The notes under the pieces are model-generated. The model ran no database searches. It saw nothing but the letters and a program-made list of their open reading frames with translations, and was not told the origin of the DNA. 64,000 nucleotides of DNA from Paragorgia papillata (lineage: Eukaryota; Cnidaria; Anthozoa; Scleralcyonacea; Coralliidae): NCBI GenBank assembly GCA_035771165.1, contig JAWNZC010000445.1, positions 1,965,001 through 2,029,000 of the forward strand, in the 5' to 3' direction. Position numbers and translations under genes: made by a program. Positions 58,222 through 64,000 of this stretch are shown here, in pieces. How positions within the stretch are numbered: the stretch's first letter is position 1; each line of letters opens with the position of its first letter.

Positions 58222-58416
58222 AAAAGAAATAGAAAATGGATGCCCTGTGTTTATATAACCTGATGCAAACACTCGAGTGAGTTGGGAGAATTCGAAAGTA
58301 CTTATGTAAACCCTCGCCTACGGCTCGGGTTCACATAAACTTTCGAATTCTCTCAACTCACTCTCGTGTTTGCATCAGGCTATATAAACACGGGCGGCCA
58401 TTTTCTATTTCTTAAA
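58222..58416. repeat. Foldback, ~90-bp arms
   Basis: GAAATAGAAAATGG ... GAATTCGAAAGT pairs with its complement; centre near CTCGCCTACGGCTCGGG (58310). A related CCGTGTTTATATCAGGCTAT motif at 58150 extends the repeat family. A GGGCCTTCGGCCC hairpin lies near 58535. Confidence 0.85.
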
Positions 58417-58778
58417 TATAAATATATATATATATATATATAAACTATTTCCAGATTTCGTCTCCCTCGCTTTTTCTCCACGCGTGTAAAGTGGACTACA
58501 CGCATGTCGAGATTAGCACCCTCACCGGGCTCCGGGCCTTCGGCCCTACGCCCGGGCTCGGGGAAAATAGACTAAATAAACTAAATTTTGTTGTTCGGCG
58601 GAAGCTCAAAACAGCACGTCTGACGCCGACCGTGTTATAGAACCTATATTGTTTTGCCGAGGCTATTGAATATATTCCCCGAAAAGAACAAAGGAAACCG
58701 AGGCATGTGAAAATTAAGTAAAGATGAAATTTAGTGAAAAAAAATTGAGCTATGTTATAAAAATATTATCGAACTATA

Positions 58779-60544
58779 CATAGCCACTGGAAAGGGAGAG
58801 GGCTGTGAAACTCCGCTCTGAAACAATAGAACTTCCGGTTTGATGTTAAAAATTTCACGCCTGAGCGTCACGTGATCTTGAACCGGCATGGCCAGTGTAT
58901 TCTTTCATATGGCTTACATTAGATTATAACCTTGTTCTTCGTTAAACGGCACGATGTCGGTTATGGTGATTTCTAAAAATCCACAAGAAACATGATATTT
59001 ACAAGTCCAAAGGAGTACCCTTGTATTTCGTTAACAAAATTCGGTAGGAATTCGGTTTTTGACGACCTACGAACTTAAGACAGCGAAGGTGCTGTATAGT
59101 GTATACTGTAGTCCGTCATTTTTATGACAAATTTTATATTTTACATTGATTCTGCGTTAATTTTAGATATTAGTTTATTCAATAATATGATTGTGTGCAC
59201 AAAGAAATCACTTCAAAAAGATCGGATTGGTTTTAACAGGACCGTGAGAGTTTTTAAGTCGCGCATTTCTCAAATAAGACGTAAACAAATATATATGGTG
59301 GTGCATCGTTGTGTAGATGATCGGCGTTCGGTTTCATGATGGACTTTATCGTGACATTAAAATGATCATCCCTTGAACATTACACAATCGTATCAAGCGC
59401 TAACTCATGCATGGCTCACTCAAATAATTCACACTCTGGCAATGTGAGCAAATTAGCCGTGGCGCGAACTATTTTCTCCCCGCCGGACTAATTATTGTAA
59501 ACAAACATTTATAAGATTCTCAGCTACAAAAATCTGGGAAACTGATTCCCAGTGATTTAAAAACCCTTTCTGTTTCAATGTAAAGAATATTAAGTCACCA
59601 AGGTTGATCTGAATTTCATTCTCGTATTATACAATGTCTATTTTCTTACTTCGACACGATCTTAATATTTCATCCTCTGCTGACCCCAACTTAGAAAATA
59701 TGTCAAGGCAGTGATTAAACTCGAAAGCTTTATACTTTAATTACACTCTCACATATGTATATTCTTTCATAAAATATTTTGTTTTATATCTAACTCTGAT
59801 TTATTTATGTAAACTTTGTATTTTTCATTGTAAGTATTAAAAATAGTGTGAATAAATTGAAATTATCATAAATCGCCGCATGTCTACGAATTATTAATAA
59901 AAGAAAACCAAGGAACAACGCAGTCGAAAAGCATTTTTCGTCTCCGTGCCATTATTAAATCGGTTAGTTTTGCACTTTTGTTGTCGGATGGCAATGTTTC
60001 TTAATACTTTAGTTATTCTAATAAACTGATACGCATACGACAATTGCCAGTCCTCACCGTTGTTTATGAAACGCAATACACCAGACATTTAGTGCATTTA
60101 ATATTCAATGAAGGCAACTCAACTTACGACAATAATTTAGCACAACCATTCATATTAAGACAAAAGCGAATTTTAGTTTTAGTTGTACTGTTGGCAAAAC
60201 AGTATTGTATCATTATTTTACCTCGGCTCTCACCGTGTTCGGTCCGACCATTGATCGTTTATTCGAATTTACTGCACTTTATTAAATATTCTTTGCAAAG
60301 GGAGTTTTCATGAGGGACCATCTATGCATATAATGTCCAAATGAAGTGGAATTTATATCGAAACCATCACGGAAGAACTTCGTTGTAGCACTTGTAGGTA
60401 CGCGCCTCGCTGCTCTAATGTAAAATCTTGCTTTTTAGTGCTCAATCATGCAGGTTCAACGTCACGTGATCTTGAATTTGGCGAACAATAACATAAATCT
60501 CAGTCACGCCCACTTTCACAGCCCTCTCCCTTCCAGTGGCTATG
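58779..60544. mobile_element. Element E copy 2 (1.77 kb, opposite orientation)
   Basis: Reverse complement of 48142-49913 with only a few differences (for example GCTGACCCC for TCCCAACTT near 59680). Flanked by its own perfect 7-bp repeat AACTATA (58772-58778 and 60545-60551), so it is an independent insertion and not a segmental inversion. Confidence 0.92.
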
Positions 60545-60790
60545 AACTATACAACTACCAAATTATGAAATAAATACCCAACGCAGTCAGGTAAAAAAAT
60601 ATGACACATAGATTAACGCTATTCTGGTTTAAATGTTTTTTTAACGTAGCTTCAAAAGTTACTGTTCATGACCCAACATTTCGACACTCCGAGCTAGTGT
60701 CTTCATCCGGGGTGATTGTTGTGAAAAAAGGTTCTAACAGAGTAGAATAGTGTGGTGTTAGATATAGGAAAAATAATCGAAATATACTAA

Positions 60791-60921
60791 GGTTGGATGT
60801 ACTGCCGAAACAGAGAACATAGGAGTCTTACGTTTCGAGCGAAGGCCCTTCGTCAGAGAGAAAGGGCCTTCGCTCGAAACGCAAGACTCCTACGTTCTCT
60901 GTTTCGGCAGTACATCTAGCC
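60791..60921. repeat. 131-bp hairpin
   Basis: GATGTACTGCCGAAACAGAG ... AAGGCCC pairs with its complement around a ~20-base centre. One arm is the repeat also found at 47838-47935. Around 60970-61060 a TAGTCTGGTGTTAGAC phrase recurs about three times. Confidence 0.92.
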
Positions 60922-61134
60922 TTACTATATTTCGATTGTAGTCTGCCTAAGCAGCACGCTACTTTTATTTCACTATAGGTAAAATAGTCTGGTGTTAGAC
61001 AGAGTAAAATAGTCTGGTGTTAGACACAGTAATATCGTCTGGTTAGACAGAGGGTTAATTTATACGTTCAAAAACTATCAAATCAAAAGAGCGTCAAACT
61101 AACGGCTGCTACAAAATTATCTAATCCTGCTAAT

Positions 61135-61283
61135 TTACATCCTTGTATCATCAATTCCTTTCTCCAAAGCACGATTTTCAATTCCTTTCTCCAAAGCACG
61201 ATTTTCAAAACCAAAGGATTTGGGTGATCGCTCCGGCTCTTTGTACAAAAACCACGATATCAAAAAACATAACATTCCAATGC
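61135..61283 (-). CDS. SLCO (OATP) transporter gene A, last coding exon
   Basis: Acceptor CATTTTTAG, phase 1, stop TAA at 61135-61137. It encodes the last transmembrane helix IGMLCFLISWFLYKEPERSP and a short cytoplasmic tail with a 27-base in-frame tandem duplication (two copies of ENRALEKGI), ending DDTRM. It joins exactly to the exon at 61652 (SGTLAG + IGML). The duplication sits at 61150-61207. Confidence 0.88.
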
Positions 61284-61497
61284 CTAAAAATGTAAGAAAG
61301 CATTCAAAAATGTTTGCATAAAATAAGGATAATGAGCATTTTTTTTTACTCGGCGAATCTTGTGGTCAGATTTTTATTTATTTTTCATCTAAATTTTAAG
61401 CAAATTCAATCAAAATTGAAAGGATTGGTCCTCGGTATATGGTCAATCTTTCTATAAACTTTCATGAAAACCTGTGCAGTATTTCGTGAGATATGCT

Positions 61498-61500
61498 GGC

Positions 61501-61596
<96 letters not shown>

Positions 61597-61597
61597 G
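61498..61597. repeat. (GACA)n microsatellite
   Basis: 25 GACA tetramers in the last intron of SLCO gene A. Confidence 0.97.
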
Positions 61598-61651
61598 GGG
61601 TAAAATGAGAACTTCCTCAACCTTCACTTATAGCAAAACCATTTCACGTAC

Positions 61652-61900
61652 CTGCCAATGTGCCCGAGATTGTTGTAATCATTTTCATTTGTTCATCCAT
61701 GTCATAAATCCAGCAATAACCAGTCTTATCACAAACTTTCTGCCAAATAACGCAATTTAAATCTACAACATGGCCAAACAGTATAGGACCAGGAATATGA
61801 GCAATAACCTTCGTTGACAAAAATTGTAAACCAAAAGCAAATGAAAGATCTTCTGGACGTAAACATCTAGGGAAAACATTTTGACGTAGAGTTATCAGAA
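61652..61900 (-). CDS. SLCO (OATP) transporter gene A, penultimate exon
   Basis: Encodes LITLRQNVFPRCLRPEDLSF, AFGLQFLSTKVIAHIPGPIL and FGHVVDLNCVIWQKVCDKTG with CWIYD, the diagnostic OATP segment RPE.SFA.G.QFL....IPGPI.FG...D..C..W. Donor ACATTGGCAG|GTACGT. The acceptor is probably TTTATGAAAG at 61901-61902, because an upstream in-frame TAA rules out the next AG. This exon and gene B's N-terminal exons cannot belong to one collinear gene, so two family members are present. Upstream exons of gene A are not in the window. Confidence 0.9.
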
Positions 61901-61930
61901 CTTTCATAAATACAAACATGTATTAATTGT

Positions 61931-62265
61931 TCCTGCACTGCACTGCACTGCACTCCACATCACTCCACTCTACTCCACTCCACACCACTTTACTCCACTC
62001 CACACAACTTTACTCCACTCCACTCCACTCTACTCCACTGTATTCCACTCTACTCAGTTCCACTGTACTCCCTTTTATTCCACGCCACCCCACTCCACCC
62101 CACTCCACTCCACCCCACTCCACTCCACTTCACTCCACTCCACTCCACTCCACTCTACTCCGCCCCACTTCCACACCACTCCACTCCAGTCCAGTCCACA
62201 GTATTCTATCCCGTTCCAATCCTTCTATTTCACTCGACTCTGCTCCCTTCGGCTCCCTTCCGCTC
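61931..62265. repeat. (CACTC)n minisatellite
   Basis: About 330 bases of CACTC/CACTG pentamers with variants, in the intron upstream of SLCO gene A's penultimate exon. Frames rich in His, Ser, Thr and Pro across it are artefacts. Confidence 0.95.
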
Positions 62266-62267
62266 CC

Positions 62268-62299
<32 letters not shown>

Positions 62300-64000
62300 C
62301 TGTTTAATAAGCCGTATTGCAGTGATGGACTGAATTATACGGTATAAAATAAGTATATATAGACCCAATTACATGGTAAAATATACATAAGCCTAAAACA
62401 TAAATACATCAATAATACTTAACTGTTATAAAATTCCTAAATCGTTCAGTATTTGTAATTAATTTGTTAATTGGTTGTGTTCTAAGGTGATAATTATGAT
62501 CAAAATGTCGAGGTTGCATTCTTACAATATGTGCAAGCGGATTGTAATCAAGTACTTCTTCTTCAGACCTTAATTTCAGTACTAATAAATTTAACACAAG
62601 GATTATGTCTACGGCTACTTAAGATTTCCAAACCCGTGTAGGCCAATGCATCTTCGTAAGACACGTAAGGATAAATTATCCGTAGTGCTCGTTTTTGAAT
62701 TGATTCAATTAAATCAGATAAATTGATCGACAAAGCTGACCTGCATGGAGAGGCATACTCAATTCGATATCTGATAAACAAACAATAGATATTGACGAGG
62801 TCTGACTGACTTAAACCAGCTTTCTTTAGTTGACGAAGGGCATAAATTCTAGAATTTTCCTTTCTTATCACATAGTCTACGTGACAGTTCCAGGAAAGGT
62901 CGTCGGAAAACATCAGGGACAGCAATTTAAAGGAAGATACTGATTCGACAGGTGCACCAGAAACATGGATCACATTATTACAAGGCAAGCTGTATTTAAG
63001 AAAAGATATAACCATTTCTTTGCAGTTTTTAGGGTTGAGTTCCATTCCTCAGAACTTGAGATAGTATTCTTAAGCGACGGACCTTTGACTTTACTCGGAT
63101 GGGTAAGAGGACCATTGTGGCTCTCATCACTGGCAGCTTTCAAATTCGGCGTTGCTGCTTGAATAATAGTAGGATTATCATTATCGTCTCTCAACGAGTT
63201 TGTTGACACATCAATACTTGAATTTATAGAATAATTATACGCTTTACAGTTTCCATCACCCTTGAGGGATGATTCTTCGCTCGCAATGACATTTGATTTT
63301 CCAAGCGCATGATTTCATTGGGCCTGGGGATTTGTTTAAACGAAGTGCTTTCTAAAGATAACAGCTTTGATTTAATAATCAGGTTTTGTTCTTTGAGCAT
63401 GCAAATTTCTTCTTCTTGTGAAGACGAAATATTTTCCATAGTTAATAACTTTTCTTTATAAATCAGGCTTTCTTCTTTAAGCATGCAAATTACTTCTTCT
63501 GGCTTTACCGTAATTTCCATCTCTTTTTGGTTATTTTTGAGAATTGTAATATCAGACTCCAAGCCGGCTTGGCCTTGAGATAAACCCAAGTTCGTACGAT
63601 CAAACTGGGATTGTAAAATTGATATATCTAATTTAATACCTTCAATACCAGCGCCAATCAACCTGTTTACACACACACAGCCACATATCTTCAGAGTATT
63701 TTTGTTTGATCCACCACATTAGCAGTCTTAGCGTCGACAAAACTCTCGCTTTCCACGACAATTGATTCAGGTGCGGTTATTTTCTCCACATCATTTTTTC
63801 GCAACTCAGGCATTGGAAATTCTTGTCGAGGGTTCTCTTCAGATATTTCGATATCTAAAGTTTTGTCTGCTAAATTTGTCGGCCCTGATAGTGGCTTGTT
63901 TTCCACGTTAGGCATTTGACTCTCACCGACGACGATAGTCCCATTAGGATTCTCACTTGCAATCAGGATTAGTTTATTCCTCAAATTCATAGCAACACCG
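62268..64000 (-). mobile_element. Internally deleted LINE (ORF1 joined to RT tail)
   Basis: The 3' end is a (TAA)n tract (62268-62299) typical of CR1/I-type tails. 63045-62409 encodes the RT thumb/C-terminal part (MELNPKNCKEMVISFLKYSL, SSFKLLSLMFSDDLSWNCHV, IQKRALRIIYPYVSYEDAL), then a frame break near 62590. Directly upstream lies ORF1-like sequence instead of the endonuclease and RT core, so several kb are deleted between them. The element continues past the window edge. Confidence 0.85.
62970..63990 (-). pseudogene. LINE ORF1-like coiled-coil region
   Basis: Three adjoining frames: 63990-63691 (MNLRNKLILIASENPNGTIV, acidic), 63676-63224 with heptad-like repeats (EEVICMLKEESLIYKEKLLT and EEEICMLKEQNLIIKSKLLS, a ~39-residue internal duplication), and 63209-62970 (TNSLRDDNDNPTIIQAATPN). 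Coiled-coil ORF1 preceding ORF2 is usual in LINEs. No RNA-binding domain was recognised, so this label rests on context. Confidence 0.5.

Noticed and set aside
61927..62271. 114-residue His/Ser/Thr/Pro-rich frame
   Set aside because: Translation of the CACTC pentamer array.

Overview
The window looks like nuclear DNA of an animal, most likely an anthozoan cnidarian (coral or sea anemone). It is AT-rich, has split genes with GT..AG introns, BEL/Pao retrotransposons, CR1/jockey-like LINEs, a Polinton (Maverick) remnant and very many short inverted-repeat elements. The cnidarian assignment is inference from the repeat families, not from a marker gene. No bacterial operon, CRISPR array or intact tRNA gene was found.

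Host genes: only pieces of two organic anion transporter (SLCO/OATP family) genes are recognisable, both on the minus strand. Gene B has its first three coding exons at 14743-14917, 9576-9752 and 8762-9141, and its remainder lies outside the window to the left. Gene A shows its last two coding exons at 61652-61900 and 61135-61283. The 46 kb between them is almost entirely nested mobile DNA.

Layout: (1) 258-8038 is a 7.8 kb element with long terminal inverted repeats built from ~130-bp tandem units. Its minus-strand gene joins a C2H2 finger, a putative tyrosine-recombinase core and a telobox-like Myb domain, and short telomere-like motifs sit near both ends. A 3.9 kb Polinton remnant (2105-5989, 6-bp target duplication GACGTA) splits that gene, and two MITEs sit in the Polinton and in the gene. 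(2) 8.2-15.1 kb holds SLCO gene B exons with a LINE and MITEs in intron 1. (3) 15.1-46.8 kb is a nested stack. An old BEL/Pao copy (BEL-B, minus strand: gag start near 46.7 kb, middle at 31.1-34.4 kb, RNase H part at 15.1-15.9 kb) is split by a younger BEL copy with >98% similar LTRs (BEL-A, 15937-31133) and by a palindromic TA-flanked element plus a 10.3 kb TIR element (35597-45861). BEL-A's own 5' LTR is split by a 7.5 kb Mutator-like element (23441-30987) carrying an older LINE and a 5S-rRNA-derived SINE. (4) 47-60.6 kb is a gene-poor field of foldback elements, including an almost identical pair of 1.77 kb elements in opposite orientation and an element with arrays of palindromic 14-mers. 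(5) 61-64 kb has the SLCO gene A end, microsatellites and an internally deleted LINE.

The target-site duplications give a relative chronology. The strongest candidate for something not well described is the tyrosine-recombinase/Myb TIR element at the left end. The Mutator-like carriers without visible transposase come second.
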